A DNA stretch of 64,000 bases from Pseudogulbenkiania sp. MAI-1 (GTDB taxonomy: Bacteria; Pseudomonadota; Gammaproteobacteria; Burkholderiales; Chromobacteriaceae). The translations under genes and the position numbers were made by a program. The notes under the pieces are model-generated. The model was not told the origin of the DNA. It saw only the letters and a list, made by a program, of their open reading frames with translations, and did not search any database. The stretch is taken from positions 3,869,001 through 3,933,000 of the forward strand of contig NZ_AZUR01000001.1 of assembly GCF_000527175.1 (NCBI RefSeq). Direction: 5' to 3'. This document shows, piece by piece, positions 17,313 to 26,025 of this stretch (positions are counted from its first letter, which is position 1; each line of letters begins with the position of its first letter).

Positions 17313-18458
17313 TTATACCGCGATGTGGGGGTCGGGGAGGAAACGTTGATAGACGTTAACCAATTGCCCGGCCATCGCGCTCAGCGTCAGCGGCTCGGCG
17401 GTGGCGCGCGCCGCGGCAGACAATGCCGGCCAGGTGGCCCGGCATGCCAGCCAAGCGCGTAGCGCGTCGACCAATGCGGCCTGGTCCAGCGCGTCGTGCA
17501 CCCAGCCGTTGCGTCCCGGTTCGATCAGCTCGGCCGCACCGCAAGTGGTGGTGGTGAACAGTGGCAATCCACAGGCCAGCGCCTCGACGCAGACGTTGGG
17601 GAACGGATCGTACAAGGTCGGCAGGATGAAGGCGTCGGCCAGGCCATAGTAGGGTTTGACGTCCCCCTGGGCGCCGGTAAAACGTACCCGCCCGGCGATA
17701 CCCAGTTCGCCGGCCAGGCGCTGGTAGCGTGCCGCGTGCTTGTCCTTGCCCACCACCACCAGGTGCACCCCGTCCAATGCCGCCACGGCGCGCAGCGCGC
17801 GCTCCACGCCCTTGCGCTCGAAACCGGAGCCGACGTAGAGCAGCGTCGGCGCCTCGGCAGGAATGGCGAGCTCGGCACGCAGCCGGGTGCGATGCTGCTC
17901 ACGCAGGCGCGGGTGGAAGGCGTCGGTGTCGACGCCGTTGTAGATCACCGCCAGCTTGTCGTCGGGCAGGCCGAAATGCTGCTGGATCTCGCGCTTGATC
18001 AGCTGGGCGTTACAGATCACCAGCTTCAAACGCGGGTCGAGGAACATGCGCCGCTCGGCGGCGCAGACGTAGTGATGATAGGGGTTGAGCGTGAGCGCGC
18101 AGACGGACCAGCCGGACAAGGCGCGGCGGCGGTGCTGCAGCCAGGCGGCGTGCACGCCGTCACCAGCGCGGTAGATGTCGCAGCCGGGAATGCGCTCGTG
18201 CGACTGCACCAGCTCGAAGCCCTCGTGCTGCCACAGGCGGCGTGCGGCGTGAGCGAAACCCCAGTCACGCCAGACGTTGCCGAGGTAGAACGGGTCGGCG
18301 GTCAGCGCCGCAACGCCGTCGAGCTTCTCCCAACGCCGCGCGATCAGGCTGACTTCGAGCTCGCCGTTGGCCTGCAAGGCGGACAAAGCGCGGCTGACGA
18401 AACGCTCGGCACCGCCGGCAGGGTTGTACTTCTGACGGACAATGGCAAGCCGGGTCAT
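17313..18458 (-). CDS. Glycosyltransferase family 4, WaaG-like LPS core glucosyltransferase
   Basis: 381 residues from the ATG that overlaps the stop of the upstream heptosyltransferase (ATGA); an upstream start inside that gene is rejected. The N-terminus RLAIVRQKYNPAGGAERFVS is the WaaG-type acceptor-domain start. Later stretches SHERIPGCDIYRAGDGVH and VIYNGVDTDAFHP are also WaaG-like, with the donor-site region TLYDPFPNVCVEALACGLP. WaaG adds the first glucose to heptose II in enterobacterial core; the homologous role here is inferred. Confidence 0.85.
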   Translation of the reverse strand: MTRLAIVRQKYNPAGGAERFVSRALSALQANGELEVSLIARRWEKLDGVAALTADPFYLGNVWRDWGFAHAARRLWQHEGFELVQSHERIPGCDIYRAGDGVHAAWLQHRRRALSGWSVCALTLNPYHHYVCAAERRMFLDPRLKLVICNAQLIKREIQQHFGLPDDKLAVIYNGVDTDAFHPRLREQHRTRLRAELAIPAEAPTLLYVGSGFERKGVERALRAVAALDGVHLVVVGKDKHAARYQRLAGELGIAGRVRFTGAQGDVKPYYGLADAFILPTLYDPFPNVCVEALACGLPLFTTTTCGAAELIEPGRNGWVHDALDQAALVDALRAWLACRATWPALSAAARATAEPLTLSAMAGQLVNVYQRFLPDPHIAV

Positions 18459-19540
18459 GCGCTCACCTCCGCCAGCAGCTCGTCGATCGCTGCCAATGCC
18501 CGCTCGGGGCCGATCAGCGTCAGGCACTCGCTGATCTTGCCGCCGCCACAGCCGTCACGGCCACAGGGACGGCACGGCAGCGGCTCGGTGAGCAGGCGGT
18601 GCGGCACCCGCCATGGTCCCCACTCGATGTCGCCGGACGGGCCGAACAAGGCCACGGTCGGGGTCTGCAGGGCCGCCGCCATGTGCATCGGCACCGAATC
18701 CATGCCGACGAACAGGCGCGCCTGGCCGATCACCGCTGCCAGCTCCTTCAGCGTCAGCTGCCCGGCGAGGCTCGCCACCGGCCGTGCCAGCCGCTGCTGG
18801 ATCTGTTCGAGCATCGCCAGTTCGGCCTGGTCCGGCGCGGCGGTCAGCAACACCTGCTCGCCGCGTGCGGTCAGCGCGTCGATCAGCGCGGCCATATGCT
18901 CCACCGGCCAGGTCTTGAACAACCAGCGCGAGGTCGGGTGGATCAAGATGTAACCGCCTGGCTGCAAGCCCAGTGCAGCCAGCTTGGCGGCGGCCAGCGC
19001 TTCGGCGTTGGCGCCGGGCACCAACGTCAGCGCGCGTTGGTCCGCCGCCGGCTGAATGCCGATCCGGCGCAGGGCATCCAGGTGCAGTTCGACGGTATGG
19101 CGGCGGTTGCCGGCCACCACCGGGTAACGGTGCGTGAAACTCCTGGCGAAGAACTTGCCATAGTCGCCGCTGCGCGCCACCGCCCAACGCGGCTTGAGCA
19201 GCCGCGTCAGCCAAGCGCCGCGCTTGTGCTCCGTCAGATGCACCACGAGATCATAGCGCCGCGCCTTGAGGCGGGCGAGCAGCGCCAGTTCGGCCTTGAG
19301 CTGGCCGACGACCCCAAGCCGCTTCCACTGGCGGTCGATGGTGAACACCTGGCTGACGGCGGGGTGCTGCGTGATCATGTCGCGCGTGTCGTGGTAGAGC
19401 AGCGCGTCGAGTTCGGCGTGTGGGGCGTGTTGCTGCAGCACCGAGAACACCGGCGAGGTCAGCAGCACGTCGCCGTGATGGCGCAGCTTGATGACCAGCA
19501 CCCGCTTCACGGCGGCAAGATCGATGGCGTCCTTGAGCAT
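18455..19540 (-). CDS. LPS heptosyltransferase III-like (WaaQ/RfaQ type, GT9)
   Basis: 361 residues from the ATG at 19540. That start lacks a clear Shine-Dalgarno but precedes the conserved VKRVLVIKLRHHGDVLLTSPVFS. An open frame extends 36 codons further upstream without family similarity. The domain junction is YILIHPTSRWLFKTWP, the donor region is LFVGMDSVPMHMAAALQTPTVALFGPSG, and a Cys-rich tail follows (CRPCGRDGCGGG). RfaQ-type enzymes add the branching heptose III. It is the first gene of the long minus-strand LPS operon. Confidence 0.88.
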   Translation of the reverse strand: MLKDAIDLAAVKRVLVIKLRHHGDVLLTSPVFSVLQQHAPHAELDALLYHDTRDMITQHPAVSQVFTIDRQWKRLGVVGQLKAELALLARLKARRYDLVVHLTEHKRGAWLTRLLKPRWAVARSGDYGKFFARSFTHRYPVVAGNRRHTVELHLDALRRIGIQPAADQRALTLVPGANAEALAAAKLAALGLQPGGYILIHPTSRWLFKTWPVEHMAALIDALTARGEQVLLTAAPDQAELAMLEQIQQRLARPVASLAGQLTLKELAAVIGQARLFVGMDSVPMHMAAALQTPTVALFGPSGDIEWGPWRVPHRLLTEPLPCRPCGRDGCGGGKISECLTLIGPERALAAIDELLAEVSA

Positions 19541-19576
19541 AAGAAAAACAGCCGGCAGTCGGGCCCTTGAAATACG

Positions 19577-19617
19577 CCGACGCCGCCGTTGCACGAAAAC
19601 CGGCACGGCGACGTCGG
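19577..19617 (-). promoter_or_regulatory. Leader hairpin between ptsI and the LPS operon
   Basis: Inverted repeat of 13 bp with one mismatch (19577-19589 with 19605-19617) and a 15-nt loop, lying in the 141-bp gap between ptsI and the WaaQ-like gene. No U-run follows on the minus strand, so it is not a normal intrinsic terminator. It could be an mRNA leader structure or a weak transcriptional boundary. Confidence 0.35.
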
Positions 19618-19681
19618 AACAGAGATGGAAGCCGGGCGGAACCCTCACGTCGGCAAACGCGGCCCCGCCAGAGCGGTACGA

Positions 19682-21424
19682 CTAGATGGCCGGCTCGGCG
19701 TTCAGTTGTTGTAGCAGGTCGGCAATCTTATCAGGGTCTTCGCTTCGGAGCATGCGTCCGACCAGCGGCGCAATCTGGTCGAGGTGGGTCTTGAGCACGA
19801 TGTCCTTGACCGACAGCAGGTTGGCCGGGTGCATCGAGAACTTGCGCAACCCCATGCCCAGCAACAGCCTCGTCAAGCGCGGATCGCCCGCCATCTCGCC
19901 GCACACCGAGACCGGCGTGCCGGCCTTGCCTGCGGTGCGCAGCGTGTGCAGGATCAGCTTGATCACCGCCGGGTGCACCGGGTCGTAGAGGTGGCTCACC
20001 GAGTCGTCGTTGCGGTCGATCGCCAGCGTGTACTGGATCAGGTCGTTGGTGCCGATGGACAGGAAGTCCACGTGCTTGAGGAAGCTGCCCACCACCAGCG
20101 CCGCCGACGGCACTTCGATCATCACGCCCACCGACACGTTCTCGGCGTAGGCGATGCCCTCGTCGCGCAGTTCCTCGCGTGCGTATTCCAGCTGCGCCAA
20201 CGCCTGCTTCAGCTCGTGCAGCGAGTTGACCATCGGGAACAGGATCTGCAGCTTGCCGAACATCGAGGCGCGCAGCAGCGCCCTCAACTGGGCGCGGAAC
20301 AGCAAGGGCTCGGCCAAGCACAGGCGGATGCCGGTCAGCCCCAGCGCCGGGTTGTCGGCCACGCCGTGGTTGAGCCAGCGCGGGTTCTTGTCGGCGCCGA
20401 GGTCCATGGTGCGGATGGTGACCGGCAGCCCCTTCATGTTCTCGGCCACCTTGCGGTAGGCCTCGAACTGCTCGTCCTCGGACGGCAGCGTGTCGCGGCC
20501 GAGGAACAGGAACTCGCTGCGGAACAGGCCGACGCCGACCGCGCCGGCGGCCAGCACGCCCTCCACGTCCTGCGGCAGCTCGATATTGGCCAACAGGTCG
20601 ATCGGGGTGCCGTCCAGGGTCTTGGCGTTGGACTTGCGGATCGACGACAGCTTGCGCCGGGCATCGCGCCAGGCGCGCTGGCGGCGGCGGTACTCGCTCA
20701 GCACCACCTCGTCCGGATTGATGATGATGACGCCGCTCTGGCCGTCGACGACGATCATTTCCTCTTCGCGGATCAGTTCGCGCGCGTGGTGCAGCGCGAT
20801 CACCGACGGCAGGTCGAGGCTGCGGCCGAGGATGGCGGTATGCGAAGTGGTGCCGCCGACGTCGGTGACGAAGGCGGCGAAGCTGGAGTCCTTGAAGTAC
20901 ACCATGTCGGCAGGCGACAGGTCGTGCGCGACCAGGATCACGTCGTCGTCGAATTCCTCGGGCGGCGCGGCCAGCGACGAGGCCTCGCCCTTGAGGTTCT
21001 TGAAGATCCGCTCGACCACCTGCAGCACGTCGTGCTTGCGCTCGCGTAGGTACTCTTCCTCGATCGCTTCGAACTGCTCGACCAACGCGTCGCACTGCAG
21101 CTTGAGCGCCCATTCGGCGTTGCAGCGCTGGGTGGCGATGATGTCGCGCGGTTCGCGCGAGATCGAGACGTCGCCCAGCAGCATGATGTGCAGCGACAGG
21201 AAGGCACCCAGTTCCGCCGGAGCGTTCTCCGGGATGCTGCCCCACAGCATCTCCAGTTCCTTGCGGGTGGCCTTGATCGCCTCGTCGAAGCGGGCGATTT
21301 CCGCCGGCACCTCGTCCGCCACCAGCACGTAGTGGGTCACGTCGTCCATGCTGCGGGACATCAGGTGGGCCCGCCCGATGGCCACCCCACCGCCGATGGC
21401 GACGCCGTGCATGATGATGCTCAT
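19682..21424 (-). CDS. ptsI: PTS Enzyme I (phosphoenolpyruvate-protein phosphotransferase)
   Basis: 580 residues. It transfers phosphate from PEP to its own His and on to HPr. The phosphorylated His is H195 in GGTTSHTAILGRSLDLPSV. The PEP-binding barrel carries RTMDLGADKNPRW, FLSIGTNDLIQYTLAIDRND and VCGEMAGDP. Full family length. It follows the HPr gene by about 29 nt. No sugar permease is in the window, so this looks like a regulatory or partial PTS (EIIA-Man, HPr, EI), as in many betaproteobacteria. Confidence 0.95.
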   Translation of the reverse strand: MSIIMHGVAIGGGVAIGRAHLMSRSMDDVTHYVLVADEVPAEIARFDEAIKATRKELEMLWGSIPENAPAELGAFLSLHIMLLGDVSISREPRDIIATQRCNAEWALKLQCDALVEQFEAIEEEYLRERKHDVLQVVERIFKNLKGEASSLAAPPEEFDDDVILVAHDLSPADMVYFKDSSFAAFVTDVGGTTSHTAILGRSLDLPSVIALHHARELIREEEMIVVDGQSGVIIINPDEVVLSEYRRRQRAWRDARRKLSSIRKSNAKTLDGTPIDLLANIELPQDVEGVLAAGAVGVGLFRSEFLFLGRDTLPSEDEQFEAYRKVAENMKGLPVTIRTMDLGADKNPRWLNHGVADNPALGLTGIRLCLAEPLLFRAQLRALLRASMFGKLQILFPMVNSLHELKQALAQLEYAREELRDEGIAYAENVSVGVMIEVPSAALVVGSFLKHVDFLSIGTNDLIQYTLAIDRNDDSVSHLYDPVHPAVIKLILHTLRTAGKAGTPVSVCGEMAGDPRLTRLLLGMGLRKFSMHPANLLSVKDIVLKTHLDQIAPLVGRMLRSEDPDKIADLLQQLNAEPAI

Positions 21425-21453
21425 GTCCCCGTCCCTCCGTTAGCCGGCAGTTA

Positions 21454-21723
21454 TCACTCTGCCTCGTCAAAGCGGTTGTTGATCAACTCCACCAGCGCGG
21501 CCAGCGCGGCCTGCTCGTCGTCGCCCGACACCTCCAGCAGCACGGTCGACCCCTTGGCGGCGGCCAGCATCATCACCCCCATGATGCTCTTGCCGTTGAC
21601 ACGCCGGCCGTTGCGGGAAATCCAGACCTCGCTCTTGAAACGGCTGGAGGTCTGGGTGAACTTGCTGGAAGCGCGCGCGTGCAGGCCAAGCTTGTTGATG
21701 ATTTCAACCTCTGATTTAAGCAT
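21454..21723 (-). CDS. ptsH: Phosphocarrier protein HPr
   Basis: 89 residues from MLKSEVEIINKLG; an alternative in-frame ATG 15 nt upstream is less likely. The active-site His is in LGLHARASSKF (about residue 15), and the regulatory-Ser region NGKSIMGVMMLAA (Ser about 46) is intact, so HPr kinase regulation is possible in principle. It accepts phosphate from Enzyme I and passes it to EIIA. It overlaps the EIIA gene by 8 nt. Confidence 0.94.
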   Translation of the reverse strand: MLKSEVEIINKLGLHARASSKFTQTSSRFKSEVWISRNGRRVNGKSIMGVMMLAAAKGSTVLLEVSGDDEQAALAALVELINNRFDEAE

Positions 21724-22117
21724 TTGCCTCCCCGGCAATAATATTGATCACGCCTTCCAGCCCCCCGGTCACGGCCTTCTTGACCACCAGATCCAGCGGC
21801 TGGCTGCTGTAACACAGTGCCCGCACCAACATCGGCAGGCTGACGCCGGCGATGGCTTCGACCCGGCCGCTGTCGACCAGGCGGCTGGCGATATTGGACG
21901 GCGTGCCGCCGTACATGTCGGTCAGCACCAGCATGCCCTCGCCCTGGTCGAGCTGCCGGATCAACATCTGGGCCTCGGCCAGCTTGCGGTCCGGATCGTC
22001 GTTCTTGTCCACCGCCATGGTCGCCAGGTTGTCCGGGTTGCGTCCCAGAATGTGCCGGGCACAGTCAGCCAGGCTGTCCCCCAGCGCGCCATGAGAAATA
22101 ATCAGTATGCCAACCAT
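21716..22117 (-). CDS. PTS EIIA component, mannose family
   Basis: 133 residues from MVGILIISHG; an open extension of 20 codons upstream is not conserved. His9 in ISHGALG is the expected phosphorylation site. The second signature is MLVLTDMYGGTPSNIA. There is no fused IIB domain and no IIC/IID genes nearby, so it probably acts as a regulatory phospho-acceptor rather than in sugar import. It begins 56 bp after cysG and overlaps ptsH by 8 nt, giving the order EIIA-HPr-EI. Confidence 0.9.
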   Translation of the reverse strand: MVGILIISHGALGDSLADCARHILGRNPDNLATMAVDKNDDPDRKLAEAQMLIRQLDQGEGMLVLTDMYGGTPSNIASRLVDSGRVEAIAGVSLPMLVRALCYSSQPLDLVVKKAVTGGLEGVINIIAGEANA

Positions 22118-22173
22118 GTCTATACCAGTTTCCCGCAACCGCCATCCAATGCGGAGAGTCCTTGTTTTTAAAA

Positions 22174-23583
22174 TCAATTTTCAATTATAACAGGCTCGCT
22201 TTCGATACGGCGGTACCAACTGAGGGTTTCGGCCAACTTCACCACTTCGCCGATGATGATCAGCGCCGGCGATTGCACGCCATGGCGGGCGATCACGTCC
22301 GGCAGGCTGGCCAGCGTGCCGGTGACGGTCCGCTGGCGCGCGGTGGTCGCCCACTCGACCACCGCCGCCGGCGTGCCGGCCGGCTTGCCGTGGGTGATGA
22401 ACGCCTCGCACAGCTCGCGCGCGGTGGCGACGCCCATGTACACCACCACGGTCTGCTCGGGCCGGGTCAGCGCCGGCCAATCCAGTTCGATGCTGTCGTC
22501 CTTGCGGTGGCCGGTGACGAACACCACCGACTGCGCGTAATCGCGGTGGGTCAGCGGGATACCGGCGTAGGCCGCCGCGCCGCTGGCCGAGGTGATGCCC
22601 GGCACCACCTCGAACGGAATGCCGTGCGCCGCCAGCGTCTCGATCTCCTCGCCGCCGCGGCCGAAGGTGAACGGGTCGCCGCCCTTGAGCCGCACCACGC
22701 GCCGCCCGGCTTGCGCCAGCCGCACCATCAGCTGGTTGATGTCCTCCTGCGGCAAAGCGTGGTTGGCACGCGCCTTGCCGACGTAGATGCGCTCGGCATC
22801 GCGCCGCACCAGTTCCAGCAATTCCGGCGCCACCAGCTTGTCGTACAGCACCACGTCGGCCTGCTGCATCAGGCGCAGCGCGCGGAAGGTCAGCAGGTCG
22901 GGGTTGCCCGGCCCGGCGCCCACCAGGTAGACCGCGCCGGTCGGACGATCCTCGGCGGCGGCCAGCCGCTTTTCCATCTCGGCACAGGCCGCCTCGTCGT
23001 TGCCCTGCATCACCGCGTCGGCCAGCGGGCCTTCCAGCACCGACTCCCAGAAGATGCGCCGGGTCTCCACGTCGGTAAAGCGCGCCTTGACCCGGTCGCG
23101 GAAGCGTGCGGCGAAGCCGGCCAGCCGGCCGAAACCAGCGGGGATCAGGCTTTCCAGCCGGGCGCGCAGCAAACGCGCCAGCACCGGCACACCGCCGCCG
23201 GTGGAGAGCGCGATCACCAGCGGCGAGCGGTCGACGATCGCCGGGGTGATGTAGCTCGAGATGTCCGGGTCGTCCACCACGTTGACCGGGATGCCCTGCA
23301 CGCGGCCGGCTTCCGCCACCGCCAGGTTGACGCGGCGGTCGTCGGTGGCGGCCACCACCAGGCGCATGCCGGCCAGCTGTTCGCCGCTGAAACGGCCCGC
23401 CACGTGACGGACATCGCCCGCACCGGCCATGGCCTGCAGTTCGGCCACCAGATCCGGCGCCACCACGGTCACGTCGGCCCCTGCCGAGCGCAACAGGCGC
23501 ACCTTGCGCAAGGCGACCTCTCCGCCCCCCACCACCAAGCAGGGCTCGCCGCGCAATTTCATAAAGATCGGAAAGTAATCCAT
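22174..23583 (-). CDS. cysG: Siroheme synthase CysG (uroporphyrinogen III methyltransferase / precorrin-2 dehydrogenase / ferrochelatase)
   Basis: 469 residues with two fused modules. The N-terminal CysG-B half (about 1-205) has VVGGGEVALRKVRLL and STGGGVPVLARLLR. The C-terminal SUMT half (about 215-460) has VYLVGAGPGNPDLLTFRA, RLKGGDPFTFGRGGEE and VVPGITSASGAAAYAGIP. The enzyme makes siroheme for sulfite and nitrite reductases from uroporphyrinogen III. No sulfite-reduction genes are adjacent here. The downstream PTS genes follow on the same strand after 56 bp and may be co-transcribed. Confidence 0.96.
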   Translation of the reverse strand: MDYFPIFMKLRGEPCLVVGGGEVALRKVRLLRSAGADVTVVAPDLVAELQAMAGAGDVRHVAGRFSGEQLAGMRLVVAATDDRRVNLAVAEAGRVQGIPVNVVDDPDISSYITPAIVDRSPLVIALSTGGGVPVLARLLRARLESLIPAGFGRLAGFAARFRDRVKARFTDVETRRIFWESVLEGPLADAVMQGNDEAACAEMEKRLAAAEDRPTGAVYLVGAGPGNPDLLTFRALRLMQQADVVLYDKLVAPELLELVRRDAERIYVGKARANHALPQEDINQLMVRLAQAGRRVVRLKGGDPFTFGRGGEEIETLAAHGIPFEVVPGITSASGAAAYAGIPLTHRDYAQSVVFVTGHRKDDSIELDWPALTRPEQTVVVYMGVATARELCEAFITHGKPAGTPAAVVEWATTARQRTVTGTLASLPDVIARHGVQSPALIIIGEVVKLAETLSWYRRIESEPVIIEN

Positions 23584-23804
23584 TCAGGCGGCTCCCATCA
23601 ATGCCCCAAGCATACTGCAATTGTTGTAAAAAAACGACGACCCGTGGAACTCATCCGGAGCGGCACAGGACGTCCTATGATACTGGAAGAGACCGACCGC
23701 CACGCAGAGGCCCGCTTGACACCCGCTCCCCCATGCTGTCCCGACGGAGCGCCGCCCGTATCCGCAGCGCCCCTTCCCCTTGCTCTGCCCGGAAGTCGCC
23801 GCAG

Positions 23805-26024
23805 ATGCCGTCACCTGCCTGGTTGCTGATACTGGCCCTGCTGGCGGGCGTGGCGCTGGGGGCCTACGCCGCGAGCCGGCATCGGCGATACCGCGAACGA
23901 CTGCGCCGGCAACAGGCCTGCGACGCCGTCGAGTCCCCTTGCCTGCTGTTGCACCCGGATGGCCGCATCGACCGAGCCAACGCAGTCGCCCGCGCCCTGC
24001 TCGGCACATCGCCCACCCACCTCGACGATCTGGCCCTGCCGGCCGAGATCCGCTGCTGGCTGAGCGAACGCGGGCGTGGCGGCAGCGAATCCCGCCGCTG
24101 CGAACTGAATCTTCCTTCCGCCCCGCCGCTACAGTTGCAGCTGGAAAAACGCCACGCCGACTTCGACTTCGACGGCGACGAGCGGAACTTCACCTGGCTG
24201 CTGCTGCACGACGTGAGCCGCCAGCTCGACGACGAGCGCGGTCAGCAGCTGTGGCGGGAGGCTTTGCAAGATTCGCGCCTGGCACTGTTCGAATATCGCT
24301 TGGCGACGCGCCGGGTACAAGGCCGGGTGCCTGCCGAGGACAATGTACTCGGGCTGCCGCCGGGCTGGGTCGACATCGGTTTCGACAGCTGGCTCGAGCG
24401 GGTGCATCCGGACGACCGCGACGCGTTGCGCACCATGCTGGAGCACCCCGAGCAACTCGCCGGCGGCTCGGCCTACCTCGAATTCCGTTTCCGTCACGGC
24501 CACGGCCACTGGGAGTGGCTGGAACAACGCGCCCAGCTGCGCCACGAAGAGGGCCGCATCAGCGCCATCGTCGGCCTGTGCCAGTCGATCACCTCGCGCA
24601 AGCATGCCGAGACCGAGCTGCTGCGGCGCGAACAGGTGTTCCGCACCCTGGTGGAAAACGCCGACGACGTCATTGCCCGCTATGACCTGAACCTGTGCTG
24701 CCAGTTCATCAACCGCAGCATCACCCGCTACCTGCCGCTGCCGCGTCACGAACACCTGGGCAAGACGCTGCGCCAGCAGGGCTGGCCGCAGACGGCGCTG
24801 GACACGCTGGAGCCCGCCTTCCTGTCGGTGCTGGCGCGGCACGAGGCGCGCCATCTCGAAGTGGAGCTCGACGTCTTCGGCAAGGCGGCCACCTTCAGCG
24901 TCCACCTGATACCCGAGCTGGGCGCCCACGGCGAACTGGTGTCGATCCTGGCGATCGGGCGCGAGATCACCGAACTGCGTCTCGGCTCGCGGCTGTTGGC
25001 CGACGAGAACGCCGTGATGGAGATGATTGCCAACAACCAGCCGCTGGACGACATCCTGGCCCGGCTGTGCCGGCTGCTGGAGGCGCAGCGGCCGCAGGCG
25101 GTATGCTCGATCATGCTGCTCAACGAGCAGAAGACCGAGCTCAATCTGGCGGCGGGGCCGTCGCTGCCGGCGAGCTTCAGCAGCTTCCTGCACGGGCTTT
25201 CCATCGGCCCCGAGGCCGGCTCCTGCGGCACGGCGGCGTTCACCGGCCAGCAGGTGGTGGTCAGCGACATCGCCCACGATCCGCGCTGGGAAAGCTACCG
25301 CTACCTCGCGCTGCCGCACGGCCTGCGCTCGTGCTGGTCGACGCCGATCTATTCCAGCAACCGGGAAATCCTCGGGGTGTTCGCCATCTACTACCCCACC
25401 CCGCGCAATCCGGGCAAGGCCGAGATGCGCCTGGCCGACCGCTGCACGCATCTGGCGTCGATCGCGCTGGAGCGCGACCGCCACGAGAAACAACTGTATT
25501 TCCTGGCGACGCGCGACGGCCTGACCGGGCTGCTCAACCGCCGCTCGTTCATGGAGGTCGGCGAGGCCGAAGTGCTGCGCAGCAAGCGCTACGGGCACGA
25601 ACTGTCGATCATGATGATGGACCTCGACCACTTCAAGAACATCAACGACCAGCACGGCCACGCCACCGGCGACCAGGTGCTGCAGCATTTCGCCGCACTA
25701 TGCGGCAACACCTTCCGCCACGCCGACATCATCGGCCGGGTGGGCGGCGAAGAGTTCGGCGTGCTGCTGCCCTTCACCACGCTGGCCGAGGCCGGCATCC
25801 TGGCCGAACGCCTGCGCGCCGAAGTCGACGGCAGCGCGGTGATGGCGTGCGGCGTCGCGGTGCACTACACCGTCAGCATCGGCATCTCCACGGTCAGCCC
25901 GGACGACAAGGACATCGACGCGCCGCTCAGCCGCGCCGACACCCTGCTCTATCAGGCCAAGACGCTGGGGCGCAACCGCATCCGCTTCGACGACGACCCG
26001 CCGCCGCTGCCGCTGGCGGGGTAG
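23805..26024 (+). CDS. Membrane-anchored PAS-GAF-GGDEF diguanylate cyclase
   Basis: 739 residues from the ATG at 23805, which has GGAAG 9 nt upstream; an earlier ATG at 23733 has no ribosome site. One N-terminal membrane helix (about 5-23) is followed by a degenerate PAS (about 40-135), PAS_3-like (about 155-275, LERVHPDDRDALR ... WEWLEQRAQLR), PAS (about 285-390), GAF (about 405-555) and GGDEF (about 575-730). The active site is GGEEF (residues 647-651), and the I-site RHAD lies exactly five residues before it, so an active, product-inhibited cyclase making c-di-GMP is predicted. No EAL domain is present. The sensed ligand is unknown. Confidence 0.9.
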   Translation: MPSPAWLLILALLAGVALGAYAASRHRRYRERLRRQQACDAVESPCLLLHPDGRIDRANAVARALLGTSPTHLDDLALPAEIRCWLSERGRGGSESRRCELNLPSAPPLQLQLEKRHADFDFDGDERNFTWLLLHDVSRQLDDERGQQLWREALQDSRLALFEYRLATRRVQGRVPAEDNVLGLPPGWVDIGFDSWLERVHPDDRDALRTMLEHPEQLAGGSAYLEFRFRHGHGHWEWLEQRAQLRHEEGRISAIVGLCQSITSRKHAETELLRREQVFRTLVENADDVIARYDLNLCCQFINRSITRYLPLPRHEHLGKTLRQQGWPQTALDTLEPAFLSVLARHEARHLEVELDVFGKAATFSVHLIPELGAHGELVSILAIGREITELRLGSRLLADENAVMEMIANNQPLDDILARLCRLLEAQRPQAVCSIMLLNEQKTELNLAAGPSLPASFSSFLHGLSIGPEAGSCGTAAFTGQQVVVSDIAHDPRWESYRYLALPHGLRSCWSTPIYSSNREILGVFAIYYPTPRNPGKAEMRLADRCTHLASIALERDRHEKQLYFLATRDGLTGLLNRRSFMEVGEAEVLRSKRYGHELSIMMMDLDHFKNINDQHGHATGDQVLQHFAALCGNTFRHADIIGRVGGEEFGVLLPFTTLAEAGILAERLRAEVDGSAVMACGVAVHYTVSIGISTVSPDDKDIDAPLSRADTLLYQAKTLGRNRIRFDDDPPPLPLAG

Positions 26025-26025
26025 A

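Noticed and set aside
23733..23804. Earlier ATG for the diguanylate cyclase
   Set aside because: No Shine-Dalgarno, and 24 extra basic residues before the membrane anchor.
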